The notes under the pieces were generated by a model that saw only the letters and a list, made by a program, of their open reading frames with translations, was not told the DNA's origin and ran no database searches. 64,000 nucleotides of DNA from Faecalibacterium sp. (GTDB lineage Bacteria > Bacillota > Clostridia > Oscillospirales > Ruminococcaceae): assembly GCA_020025825.1 (NCBI GenBank), contig JAHHRL010000005.1:1-64000 (forward strand), read 5' to 3'. A program made the position numbers and the translations under genes. Position 1 is the stretch's first letter. Every line of letters starts with the position of its first letter. Shown piece by piece: positions 24,070-32,916 of this stretch.

Positions 24070-25161
24070 ATGTTTGAACAAATGCCTGCCATTAGCAACC
24101 GCTATGAGGAGCTTTCTATCCGCTTATCACAGCCTGAAACCGTTGCGGATTCTCGCCTGTTTTGCCAGCTGATGAAAGAATATCGGGAGCTTACCCCTCT
24201 TGTGGAAGCATACCGTGCTTATGCTACTGCGCAAGACCATCTGAATCAGGCACTTTCCCTTTTAGGAGAAACTTCAGACCCGGACTTCAAATCCATCATA
24301 CAGCAGGAAATTTGCGAAAATCGTCAAACCACGGCACACTGGGAGCAAGAATTAAAACTTCTTTTGCTGCCTAAGGACGCAGGCGACGGCAAAAACGTCA
24401 TTTTGGAAATTCGTGCCGGTGCCGGCGGCGAGGAGGCTGCCCTGTTTGCCCACAGTTTACTGCGTATGTATACCATGTATGCTCAGGATAAAGGCTGGAC
24501 CATGGATATTTTATCCATGAACGAAACCGAGCTGGGCGGCATTAAAGAAGCTGTTTGCAGCATCGACGGCGAAAATGTATTCAACCGTTTGAAATTTGAG
24601 AGCGGTGTGCATCGTGTGCAGCGTGTACCGGAAACGGAAACGCAGGGCCGTGTACACACCTCTACTGCTACGGTTTCGGTTATGCCGCAGGCCGATGAAG
24701 TGGACCTTGTGATTGACAGCAAAGATTTGCGTATTGATGTGTTCCGCTCCTCTGGTGCGGGCGGCCAGCACGTTAACAAAACCTCCAGCGCAATTCGTAT
24801 TACCCACTTGCCTACCGGTATGGTTGTCGAGTGCCAAAACGAGCGCAGCCAGTTCCAAAACAAGGACAAGGCTATGGAAATTTTGCGCAGCCGTTTGTTA
24901 GCACAGAAGCAGGCCGAACAGCAATCGCAAATCAATGCCACACGCTCCAGCCAAGTTGGTTCCGGTGACCGAAGTGAAAAAATCCGCACGTACAACTTCC
25001 CCCAAGACCGCATGACAGACCATCGCATTGGCTTAACCATGCATAACTTGGACAGCATTTTGGACGGACGGTTAGACCCCATTATTGACCAGCTGGCTAC
25101 ACACGCACAGCAGGAAAAATTACGAAATGCCGGACAGACAACTCCCTCTTATCCGGTATAA
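24070..25161 (+). CDS. prfA: Peptide chain release factor 1
   Basis: A 363-residue RF1 that reads UAA and UAG and triggers peptide release. The catalytic GGQ is in RSSGAGGQHVNKTSSAIRI. The codon-recognition tripeptide region reads RVPETETQGRVHTSTATV, of the RF1 type and not the SPF of RF2. The N-terminal domain 1 and normal length are present. TAAGGAGC precedes the ATG. No glutamine methyltransferase gene (prmC) follows; the next gene is tsaC/sua5. Confidence 0.97.
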   Translation: MFEQMPAISNRYEELSIRLSQPETVADSRLFCQLMKEYRELTPLVEAYRAYATAQDHLNQALSLLGETSDPDFKSIIQQEICENRQTTAHWEQELKLLLLPKDAGDGKNVILEIRAGAGGEEAALFAHSLLRMYTMYAQDKGWTMDILSMNETELGGIKEAVCSIDGENVFNRLKFESGVHRVQRVPETETQGRVHTSTATVSVMPQADEVDLVIDSKDLRIDVFRSSGAGGQHVNKTSSAIRITHLPTGMVVECQNERSQFQNKDKAMEILRSRLLAQKQAEQQSQINATRSSQVGSGDRSEKIRTYNFPQDRMTDHRIGLTMHNLDSILDGRLDPIIDQLATHAQQEKLRNAGQTTPSYPV

Positions 25162-25180
25162 TCATAGGAGTATCAAAGCC

Positions 25181-26200
25181 ATGAACACTGTATTTAGCAA
25201 AGCGGATACAGAAAGTATCCGGCAAGCCGCTGCCTTTTTGCAGCAGGGCGAAATTGTTGCCCTGCCGACGGAAACGGTGTACGGCATTGCGGCAGACGCC
25301 CGCAACGGTGCTGCTGTATCTAAAATTTTTGCGGCTAAGGGCCGCCCACAGGACAACCCTTTGATTGTTCACATTGCTGACATGGCAATGCTGGACGGCT
25401 TAGTAAGCGAAGTTCCTGAGCGTGCGCAGCTACTGGCTGCCGCATTCTGGCCCGGCCCGCTTACCATCATCATGCCCCGTGGCTCCGAGGTTGCCGACGC
25501 TTGCTGCGCCGGTTTGGATACGGTTGGTATCCGTATGCCGAGCCACCCTGTTATTCGGGCTGTTATTAAAGAGAGCGGCTGCGCACTGGCAGCGCCTTCG
25601 GCAAACCTTTCCGGCAGCCCCAGCCCCACAACCGCACAGGATGTTTTTGCTGACATGGACGGCCGCCTGCCTATGATTGTGGACGGCGGCAACTGCCAAG
25701 TAGGTGTAGAGTCCACCGTTATCACCATTGTGGGTGAGCACCCCGTTTTGCTGCGTCCCGGCCACATTACACTGGAGCAGCTGGAGGCTGCACTGGGCGA
25801 GGAAGTTTTGATTTCCGGTGCGATTCTGGAAAAGCTGAAAGAGGGCGAGGTTGCCCGCAGCCCCGGAATGAAGTATAAACACTATGCACCTAAGGCAGAC
25901 ATCACCATTTTGAAAGGCTCCTTTGAGCAGTACAAAGCTTATGTGGAAGCACACCGTGCAGAAAACCCTGCCTGCCTGTGCTTTACGGGCGAAGATGCAA
26001 AGCTGGACTTTCCCTGCATTTGCTATGGCAAAGAGGGCGACGGCAATGACCAGGCATTCCACTTGTTCCGTTGCCTGCGTGCATTGGATGAGCAGGGCGA
26101 CGGCGTAGTTTACGCACGCTGCCCCGGTCAGGACGGTGCCTCCATGGCTGTGTACAACCGTTTGATTCGTGCTGCTGCATTCCGGGTGATTACGCTATGA
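25181..26200 (+). CDS. L-threonylcarbamoyladenylate synthase (Sua5 type)
   Basis: A 339-residue enzyme making threonylcarbamoyl-AMP from Thr, bicarbonate and ATP for t6A37 of ANN-decoding tRNAs. The YrdC domain (about 5-200) shows LPTETVYGIAADA, KIFAAKGRPQDNPLIVHI, AAPSANLSGSPSPTTA and STVI; the C-terminal Sua5 domain begins SPGMKYKHYAPKA. ATG 25181 has TAGGAG upstream. The stop overlaps the coaE start (ATGA). Confidence 0.95.
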   Translation: MNTVFSKADTESIRQAAAFLQQGEIVALPTETVYGIAADARNGAAVSKIFAAKGRPQDNPLIVHIADMAMLDGLVSEVPERAQLLAAAFWPGPLTIIMPRGSEVADACCAGLDTVGIRMPSHPVIRAVIKESGCALAAPSANLSGSPSPTTAQDVFADMDGRLPMIVDGGNCQVGVESTVITIVGEHPVLLRPGHITLEQLEAALGEEVLISGAILEKLKEGEVARSPGMKYKHYAPKADITILKGSFEQYKAYVEAHRAENPACLCFTGEDAKLDFPCICYGKEGDGNDQAFHLFRCLRALDEQGDGVVYARCPGQDGASMAVYNRLIRAAAFRVITL

Positions 26201-26802
26201 TTACTGTAGGTATTACAGGCCGCTCTGGCTGCGGAAAATCTACCGTTTCGGCCTACTACCAAAGTTTAGGCTATCCCCTTGCTGATTCCGACCTTGTTGC
26301 AAAGCAAATTATGGACCCCGGTTCTCCTTGCTTGCAGCAGCTATGCGAGGCTTTCGGCAGCGATATTCTGGACGAATCGGGAGCATTGCGCCGGCGGCTT
26401 CTTGCTGACCGTGCTTTTGCCACCCCCGAAGGGACACAAACGCTTACCAATATTACTCACCCCGAAATTCTGAGGCGTATCCTTGCCATGCGGGAGGACG
26501 CAAGGCAAAATGGTGCCGATTTATTTTTTATTGATGGTGCCGTACTGGTAGGCAGTGTATTTGAGCAATTTTGTGATATACTTATCTTGGTTGCCGCACC
26601 GTTTGAGGTTTCGGTACAAAGAATTTGCAAACGTGATGGCATTTCGCCCGAAATGGCCATGCGCCGTTTGAACGCACAACTTTCCGAAGAAACCCTGAGA
26701 AATAAAGCTTCTTATATTCTGGAAAACAACCAAACACTTGAATGTTTGATTCAGCAGGCGCAGAATGTTCTGCCTTTGCTGCGAAAGGAGCCAAATGCGT
26801 AG
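26197..26802 (+). CDS. coaE: Dephospho-CoA kinase
   Basis: A 201-residue P-loop kinase for the last step of CoA synthesis. Walker A GRSGCGKST is at 8-16, followed by ADSDLVAKQI, the NITHPEI motif, LIL VAAPFEV-type strand and RRLNAQLSEE. It starts within the tsaC stop codon, and the next gene starts eight bases before its end, so it is tightly coupled in the operon. Confidence 0.96.
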   Translation: MITVGITGRSGCGKSTVSAYYQSLGYPLADSDLVAKQIMDPGSPCLQQLCEAFGSDILDESGALRRRLLADRAFATPEGTQTLTNITHPEILRRILAMREDARQNGADLFFIDGAVLVGSVFEQFCDILILVAAPFEVSVQRICKRDGISPEMAMRRLNAQLSEETLRNKASYILENNQTLECLIQQAQNVLPLLRKEPNA

Positions 26803-27373
26803 TAAAGTCCTTGCTGTGCTTTTGGTTGTACTTTTCTTGTTTTTAGGGGTTGTAAACATTCCCGCTTTAACGCTGTTTGTGCAAAAAAAGTTATATCCTA
26901 CCCCCTATACCGAGTATGTAGAAAAGTATAGCCAGCAGTACGAATTAGACCCACTTTTGGTATACTCATTTATTCGCACCGAAAGCAGCTTCAAACCCGA
27001 TGCACGCTCGAATGTAGACGCTCGCGGGTTGATGCAAATTACGGAAATGACTTTTGACTGGATTAAACCCCGTGTTGAGGCCGACGAATCTGTGGTTTTT
27101 GAAGATTTATACAACGCAGAAATCTGTATTCAGTTTGGCAGTTACTATTTAAGCCGATGCCTTTCCCGTTATCAAAACGATATTGCAACCGCTGCGGCGG
27201 CATATCACAGCGGCTGGGGTACGGTAGACAGGCTTTTGACAAACGAAGCCTATTCCAAAGATGGTAAAACGCTTGACGTTTTTCCTTATACACAAATGAA
27301 TCATTATGTGGCGAAAATTTCAAAGACGTATGAAAAATATCAGGAAATTTATCGTCCGGAAGGAGAATCGTAA
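26795..27373 (+). CDS. Membrane-anchored lytic transglycosylase (SLT type)
   Basis: A 192-residue protein. One N-terminal membrane segment or uncleaved signal (about 5-27) anchors a soluble-lytic-transglycosylase domain: ESSFKPDARSN with the catalytic Glu (IRTESSF), ARGLMQIT, and AAAAYHSGWGTVDRLL. It cleaves peptidoglycan outside the membrane. ATG 26795 has AAGGAG five bases upstream, inside coaE. The stop overlaps the next ATG by one base. Confidence 0.93.
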   Translation: MRSKVLAVLLVVLFLFLGVVNIPALTLFVQKKLYPTPYTEYVEKYSQQYELDPLLVYSFIRTESSFKPDARSNVDARGLMQITEMTFDWIKPRVEADESVVFEDLYNAEICIQFGSYYLSRCLSRYQNDIATAAAAYHSGWGTVDRLLTNEAYSKDGKTLDVFPYTQMNHYVAKISKTYEKYQEIYRPEGES

Positions 27374-28773
27374 TGTCTGAAAAAAACATGGAAACCATCA
27401 GCAAAGAGCTGCTGTTCCAGCCGGAATATCCCGCTGACAGCAACAATGCTATCCTGCAGGAGGCTATCGAATTCTGCGAGGGCTACAAGGAGTTTTTGAC
27501 CAACGGCAAAACCGAGCGTGAAATCAGCGAAATCAGCGAAAATATGCTGATTAAGGCTGGTTACAAGCTGTTTGATGACACCGCTTCCTACAAGGCTGGC
27601 GACAAGGTCTACTTCATCAACCGCAAAAAGTGCGTTCTGGCTGCTACCATCGGCTCCGAGAGCATGGAGAAGGGCTTCCGCCTGAACATCGCTCACATTG
27701 ACGCTCCCCGTTTGGACCTGAAGCCCTCTCCCCTGTACGAGAAGGCTCACTTCAGCCTGCTGAAAACCCACTACTACGGTGGTATCCGCAAGTACCAGTG
27801 GACTGCTGTTCCTCTGGCTATCCACGGCGTTTTCTGCAAGCCCAACGGTGAAACCGTTAAGGTTTCTATCGGCGAGGATGCAAACGACCCCGTATTCTGC
27901 ATCACCGACCTGCTGCCCCATCTGGGTGCTGAGCAGAACGACCGCAAGCTGAGCGACGGCATTCGTGGCGAAGAGCTGAACGTTCTGATTGGCAGCCAGT
28001 CTGTTGCAGACGAGTCTGTCAAGGAAGGTGTTAAGCTGAACACCATGATTCTGCTGAACCAGAAGTACGGCATCGTTGAGCGTGACTTCAACCGTGCTGA
28101 AATCGAAATCGTGCCCGCTGGTCCCGCTCGTGACATTGGCTTCGACCGTTCTATGGTCGGCGGCTACGCTCAGGACGACCGTGTTGAGGCTTATCCCGCT
28201 CTGGTTGCTGAAATCAACTGCAAGAACCCCACCTTTACCACTGTTTGTGTTTTGACCGATAAGGAAGAAACCGGCAGCGACGGTGTTACCGGTATGCAGA
28301 GCGACTACGTCTTCCACTTCCTGCAGCAGCTGTGCCGTATGCAGGGTGCTGATTACATTCGTGCCTGCCAGGCAAGTAAGTGCATGTCTTCTGACGTTAC
28401 CGCTGCTTATGACCCCACTTGGGACAGCGCATACGAGCCCCTGAACAGCACTTACGCTGGCCGTGGTGTTGCTATTACCAAGTACACCGGCGCACGTGGC
28501 AAGGGCGGCACAAGCGATGCTTGCGCTGAGCTGGTTGCTTATGTTACCGGCCTGTGTGATGAGGCTAATGTCACCTGGCAGATGGGCGAAATGGGCCGCA
28601 TCGACCTGGGCGGCGGCGGCACCATCGCTTTGGACGTTGCAAACCGTGGCATTGACACCATCGATGTTGGTGTGCCTGTGCTGTCTATGCACGCTCCTTT
28701 TGAGGTTACCCACAAGATTGACATTCTGATGGCTTACAAGGCATTTGTTGCTTTCATCAATGCTAAAGCATAA
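27373..28773 (+). CDS. M18 family zinc aminopeptidase
   Basis: A 466-residue cytosolic aminopeptidase I. Metal ligands and catalytic residues are visible: NIAHIDAPRLDLKPSP, DKEETGSDGVTGMQS and VLSMHAPFEVTHKIDI. AGGAG precedes the ATG. Codon use is strongly biased (CTG, GCT, AAG, few TTA/TCA), unlike the preceding genes of the operon, suggesting high expression. Last gene before a strong terminator. Confidence 0.95.
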   Translation: MSEKNMETISKELLFQPEYPADSNNAILQEAIEFCEGYKEFLTNGKTEREISEISENMLIKAGYKLFDDTASYKAGDKVYFINRKKCVLAATIGSESMEKGFRLNIAHIDAPRLDLKPSPLYEKAHFSLLKTHYYGGIRKYQWTAVPLAIHGVFCKPNGETVKVSIGEDANDPVFCITDLLPHLGAEQNDRKLSDGIRGEELNVLIGSQSVADESVKEGVKLNTMILLNQKYGIVERDFNRAEIEIVPAGPARDIGFDRSMVGGYAQDDRVEAYPALVAEINCKNPTFTTVCVLTDKEETGSDGVTGMQSDYVFHFLQQLCRMQGADYIRACQASKCMSSDVTAAYDPTWDSAYEPLNSTYAGRGVAITKYTGARGKGGTSDACAELVAYVTGLCDEANVTWQMGEMGRIDLGGGGTIALDVANRGIDTIDVGVPVLSMHAPFEVTHKIDILMAYKAFVAFINAKA

Positions 28774-28805
28774 TTAAAGCTGCAACATCCTTTACTGCTT
28801 ACATA

Positions 28806-28844
28806 AAAGAGGTGCTGTCCAATCGGGCAGCACCTCTTTTTCCG
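28806..28844 (+). terminator. Intrinsic terminator of prfA-coaE-aminopeptidase operon
   Basis: The stem AGAGGTGCTG/CAGCACCTCT is followed by TTTTTCC. Confidence 0.92.
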
Positions 28845-28856
28845 TCTTATATTGCA

Positions 28857-28910
28857 AGTAAAAACCCACGTGCTCTACCCTTTTTCAGGCAGAAGCACGT
28901 GGGGATTTTT
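28857..28910 (-). terminator. Terminator of the repeat lipoprotein gene
   Basis: AACCCACGTGCT and AGCACGTGGGG pair. Reading leftwards the stem runs into TTTTTACTT. It lies just after the lipoprotein stop codon, and T-runs flank both sides. Confidence 0.82.
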
Positions 28911-28924
28911 GTTTTTGTTAAAAA

Positions 28925-29650
28925 TTACTTTGCCAGCACACCGAATACGATGGGCGTTGCGCCTGCTGCTGCATCAACACTCAGCAGCTCAACGTTAGCT
29001 TCCTCAAAGTTTACACGCTCAAACTTCTGGGTTGCACCGCTCTCAGTGGTAAACTCCAGAACGTAAACCTTGCTGCTTGCAACATCAGCTGCTTCCGTCT
29101 CGGTCAAAACAACAGAGGCATCTGCTGCCAAGCCGTCTGCTGCCTTGTTCTCGCCCTTATCCTCGCTGCCAGCCTCGTACAGATACAGCTCGGTAACGGT
29201 CTCGCCGGTGGTATTTACAACGTTGTAAACAGCCTTCATTTCAGGAATCTCAAACTGAACAGGCGTTGCACCTGCTGCTGCGTCAACACTGCGCAGGCTA
29301 ACAGGAGCGACTTCAAAGTTCAGGGTTTCAAACTTCTGGGTTGCACCACTCTCAGTGGTAAACTCCAAAACGTAAACAAGGCTTGCTGCCTCTTCCTCAG
29401 AAGCTGCAGTGCGGGTAACCTCAACCTGAGCGCCGTTTGCCAGACCCTCTGCTGCGTAATTTTCGCCCTTATCTTCAGAGCCGACCTCGTACACATACAG
29501 CTCGCTAATCGTTTCACCGGTAGTATTGTACATATTATACACTGCGGTCTGTGCGTCTGCCTTCGTATCAGTAGAAGAAGCTGCGCCACAGCCAACCATC
29601 AGGCTAGCTGCTACGGTCATAGCCACTACTGCAATAACATTCTTTTTCAT
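28925..29650 (-). CDS. Lipoprotein made of two tandem ~95-residue repeats
   Basis: A 241-residue lipoprotein (lipobox LMVGC, Cys21). The mature part is two copies of one domain, about residues 35-135 and 136-241. Both copies contain YNxxNTTGET, YxYExGSEDKGEN, VYVLEFTTESGATQKFE and SVDAAAGATP. Copies differ in surface residues, so the duplication is not brand new, though long blocks are identical. I do not recognise the domain. AATGGAGGAAA precedes the ATG. It follows a sensor kinase gene on the same strand. Confidence 0.85.
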   Translation of the reverse strand: MKKNVIAVVAMTVAASLMVGCGAASSTDTKADAQTAVYNMYNTTGETISELYVYEVGSEDKGENYAAEGLANGAQVEVTRTAASEEEAASLVYVLEFTTESGATQKFETLNFEVAPVSLRSVDAAAGATPVQFEIPEMKAVYNVVNTTGETVTELYLYEAGSEDKGENKAADGLAADASVVLTETEAADVASSKVYVLEFTTESGATQKFERVNFEEANVELLSVDAAAGATPIVFGVLAK

Positions 29651-29723
29651 AAGTAATTTTCCTCCATTATCTATTGGGTATTTCCCAAATTGCTCATCGT
29701 GACAATGATAATTAAATCACATA

Positions 29724-29780
29724 AACCTTAATACCATATAAATACAGCTCTGTTTTTTCTAAACAATTATTAAGGTTTCT
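29724..29780. repeat. Inverted repeat between kinase and lipoprotein genes
   Basis: AAACCTTAATA and TATTAAGGTTT are perfect 11-base arms around a ~35-base loop, in the AT-rich spacer directly after the kinase stop. It may act as an inefficient 3' hairpin for the kinase mRNA or an operator for the lipoprotein gene. Confidence 0.5.
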
Positions 29781-29781
29781 A

Positions 29782-31521
29782 TTATTTGTGATTAGCCTCT
29801 TGGGCAACAGGGAATCGAACCGTAAACACAGTACCTTGTCCCGGTTGGCTTTGTACCTCTACCTCACCCTTGTGTTCTTCCACAATTTGCTGTGCGATTG
29901 CAAGGCCAAGACCCGTCCCCTTACCGCTCTCCTTTGTTGTAAAGAAAGGCTCAAAAATATGCGGCAATACGTCCGCCGGGATACCGCAGCCCGTGTCCTG
30001 TATCTGAATCAGGATATGATTTTCCTCTATTCGACTGGAAACCGTAAGGGTACCACCCTCCTGCTCCATTGCATGGAATGCGTTTAGAATCATATTCAGG
30101 AAAAGCTGGTAGAGCTGCGTTTCGTTGCCACGCAGGCAAAGTCTATCACAGCGCAAATCTGTTACAACCTGTACAGGCTTTGGTTTTGCCGGAGTTGCTA
30201 CGCTTAATGCTTTTTTCAGCAATTGGTCCGGCACAAGTATTTTTTGCGTAGATTCAGGATTTTTACGGGACAAATCTGACAACCGGGAGATAATTTTTTT
30301 CGCCTTATTGGATGCCAGATAAATTTCCAGAATATTATCGTACAGCTCCGATTCCTCCGGCAATTTTTCCAGCGTGAGCATACTATAGCTCATAATGGGA
30401 GTCAGCAGATTATTGAACTCATGCGCAATGCTGGAAGTAAGCGTTCCCATGGTTTCCAATCTCTGATGGTGTGCCAGCTCTCTTGTTTTTTGGTTCAGCT
30501 GCTCCATCGCTTCATTTTTTTGTTGCAGCAGCTCCAGTTCCTTAAGAGTTTGTTGGTTACTCCGCACACTACGAATCGTAACAATCAGCAAAATAGCAAT
30601 ACCTGCCGCCGCCATACCGCCATACGCCATAAGGCGTACTGCCGCTAAGTGCAGCGGACGCAGGAACTCATCGTAGTTCATGGATACACCAATTGCAAAA
30701 ATGCCATTGGTTTGCATGGTTGCGGGCAATGCCACCATACGGGCACGATACACTTCGCCGGAGTCAAAATCTATAGATTGATAAAAGGTTTTGCCGTAGA
30801 TACCTTGCTCCTGCCACTGACGCAAGTATGAAATGCCGTTATAGTCGCATTCATCTTCCTGCAATCGGTCAATCACGTCCACATGGATTCCCTCTGGGGC
30901 ACGATGGATTACTGTACGCCCGCCTGCGTCCAAAAATATAATTCTGTCCTGCTGGCTTGGACTAATATCTACAGCGATACGCTTATAAAATGCTGCCAAA
31001 TCTACCAAGCACACATACTCGACCCCTGACTGGGATTTGGTTGCAAAAGATAAGTACACTTGACCGTCCCCATCGACGCAGGGACGAATTTTTGCTTTTC
31101 GCTGTACGCCTGCCAACGGTGGGAAATAATAGTTCGTATTATCATTCGTAGAAATCAGCACTGTATCATCGTCCTGCACGGCCAAAAACGCTACCACCAA
31201 ATCGCCGTTCATTTTCAATGTATTTTGCATTTGCAGGCGCATTGCCTGTATATTCCCTGTTTGCAGCCACTGTTTCTCGGCCTGAATAAAATCGGGGGCG
31301 CGCAGGCTATACTGTAAATCGTCCGCATAACTATTCAGCGCAATGGCTACACTGCGGTCAACAGATTGTGCTAAGCCCATCATTTGCTGGTCCTCTTTTT
31401 CCAGCACAGTTACTTCGTATTTGCTGAACACACGCAAAATCATGATAAGTCCCATTAGGATAAGCAAAACACTTGTTATCAGCGAAGCCTGTATATGATG
31501 TGGTTTGCCTTTTTTCTCCAC
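29782..31521 (-). CDS. Sensor histidine kinase with large external domain
   Basis: A 579-residue kinase. Membrane segments near 14-33 and 291-313 enclose a ~255-residue external sensor of the Cache type (by layout only). A coiled coil (about 315-350) leads to the His box SSIAHEFNNLLTPIMSY, then NMILNAFHAMEQEGG, DTGCGIP, FEPFFTTKESGKGTGLGLAI. The start is GTG 31521 with AGGGGG eight bases upstream. The response regulator is encoded divergently from a shared 78-base spacer, not in the same operon. Confidence 0.9.
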   Translation of the reverse strand: MEKKGKPHHIQASLITSVLLILMGLIMILRVFSKYEVTVLEKEDQQMMGLAQSVDRSVAIALNSYADDLQYSLRAPDFIQAEKQWLQTGNIQAMRLQMQNTLKMNGDLVVAFLAVQDDDTVLISTNDNTNYYFPPLAGVQRKAKIRPCVDGDGQVYLSFATKSQSGVEYVCLVDLAAFYKRIAVDISPSQQDRIIFLDAGGRTVIHRAPEGIHVDVIDRLQEDECDYNGISYLRQWQEQGIYGKTFYQSIDFDSGEVYRARMVALPATMQTNGIFAIGVSMNYDEFLRPLHLAAVRLMAYGGMAAAGIAILLIVTIRSVRSNQQTLKELELLQQKNEAMEQLNQKTRELAHHQRLETMGTLTSSIAHEFNNLLTPIMSYSMLTLEKLPEESELYDNILEIYLASNKAKKIISRLSDLSRKNPESTQKILVPDQLLKKALSVATPAKPKPVQVVTDLRCDRLCLRGNETQLYQLFLNMILNAFHAMEQEGGTLTVSSRIEENHILIQIQDTGCGIPADVLPHIFEPFFTTKESGKGTGLGLAIAQQIVEEHKGEVEVQSQPGQGTVFTVRFPVAQEANHK

Positions 31522-31599
31522 TTTGATAGCCCCCTTGCTAATTGCGGAATTTTTGTTTATACTTTTGTTTACTACATAATGGATAAAGGAGTAGCTTTG

Positions 31600-32286
31600 A
31601 TGTCGGACAAGGTACTAATCGTAGATGATGACCCCACCGTTTTGACCACACTATACAAGGTGATTCAAAGCAACGGCATTCAAGCCGAAACTGCAAAAAG
31701 TGGTGAAGAAGCGTTGAAACATGTTTTTTCTGAAAGCTTCGACCTGCTTTTATTAGACGTAAATATGCGTGGAATGGATGGTTTTGCCGTTGTAAAAGCC
31801 ATTCGGCAAAAAGGGCTTACCCTGCCTATTATTATCGTAAGCGCCCGCAAGGAAGATTACGACACCCTGTATGGCTTAGACATCGGCGCAGATGATTACA
31901 TCACAAAGCCCTTTAACCCCATTACACTGGGTGCTAAGGTAAAGGCGCTTATCCGCCGCAGCCACGGCAATTTACCCGGCTGCGACAACACTTTTCTATG
32001 TGCAGGACCATTCCGCTACAACACAAGCACACTGCGCTTTTACAAAAACGATACAGAGGTTTTTCTTTCCTCTAAAGAAAACGCCATGATAAAGCTGTTT
32101 CTGGACAATGTAAACCGCATTTTCTCCAAGGATATGCTGTACGAGCTGATTTGGGGCGAGGATGTCATTGACGAAAATGCCATCATGGTTTATATTAGCC
32201 GCTTACGTCAAAAAATTGAGGAAGACCCCTCAAAGCCGCAATTTTTGCAAACAGTACGTGGCTTAGGATACCGTTTTGTTGTATAA
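31600..32286 (+). CDS. OmpR-family response regulator
   Basis: A 228-residue regulator: receiver (VLIVDDDP, Asp in LLLLDVNMRGMDG, Lys in DYITKPFNP) and a winged-helix output domain (SSKENAMIKLFLDNVNRIFSKDMLYELIW, VRGLGYRFVV). ATG 31600 has AAGGAG eight bases upstream; longer upstream starts lie in the promoter spacer. Divergent from the histidine kinase gene, its probable partner. Confidence 0.92.
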   Translation: MSDKVLIVDDDPTVLTTLYKVIQSNGIQAETAKSGEEALKHVFSESFDLLLLDVNMRGMDGFAVVKAIRQKGLTLPIIIVSARKEDYDTLYGLDIGADDYITKPFNPITLGAKVKALIRRSHGNLPGCDNTFLCAGPFRYNTSTLRFYKNDTEVFLSSKENAMIKLFLDNVNRIFSKDMLYELIWGEDVIDENAIMVYISRLRQKIEEDPSKPQFLQTVRGLGYRFVV

Positions 32287-32308
32287 CCTGCTTATAGAAT
32301 ACACCGCA

Positions 32309-32347
32309 AAAAAGAGAGAAGCCGAAAAACAGGCTTCTCTCTTTTGC
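32309..32347 (+). terminator. Intrinsic terminator of response regulator gene
   Basis: The stem AGAGAGAAGCC/GGCTTCTCTCT is followed by TTTGCTTTTT. Confidence 0.88.
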
Positions 32348-32370
32348 TTTTTATTCCGATTGCCGGCCCA

Positions 32371-32916
32371 TCAATGGCGCAGCATACGGTGCAGCTTGGG
32401 CTGCCAAAGCCCTTTATAGAGGTGCAGCAAGTTTACAATCGCTTTGTCGTACAAATAAAACGCTAAATTGCCCATGAGCCAGATAGACACGGTAAGTAAC
32501 AGCTTCGCTGTTTGTCCCTGCATCTCCGACCAACCGGGAAAGAACAATACCATCAGCAGACCGTATCCTACTGCTAACGCACCGTTAAATACCAGCAATT
32601 TAACCAGCACATTCAGCCATTTTTTTCGGATTTTATCCAGATAAGGTTTTACCAGCGGATAATAGCCCAGCAAAAATACATATACAAACGATACCTCTTT
32701 ATCCGGCACAAACAATAGGCTAATAAAAGACACCGCAGCATATAATGTCCACGCCATTTTAGTGTCGCACTCCACTTGTGCAATCATAATCAAAAGGCCT
32801 GCCGCTGCCGGCGCAATATACATAGCAACGGGCACAACCGCTCCCAATAACATCATTACGATGGACAGTGCTCCAAACACACCGCACAACGAAATTGCAA
32901 AGGACTGACGCTTCAT
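32371..32916 (-). CDS. Conserved membrane protein, function unknown
   Basis: A 181-residue protein with five to six membrane segments. It begins ISLCGVFGALSIVMMLLGAVVP, which resembles the first helix of ECF S components or related small integral proteins, and contains LFVPDKEVSFVYVFLLGYYP. It overlaps the preceding gene by four bases (ATGA), so the two are one unit. I cannot assign a substrate or role. Confidence 0.75.
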   Translation of the reverse strand: MKRQSFAISLCGVFGALSIVMMLLGAVVPVAMYIAPAAAGLLIMIAQVECDTKMAWTLYAAVSFISLLFVPDKEVSFVYVFLLGYYPLVKPYLDKIRKKWLNVLVKLLVFNGALAVGYGLLMVLFFPGWSEMQGQTAKLLLTVSIWLMGNLAFYLYDKAIVNLLHLYKGLWQPKLHRMLRH

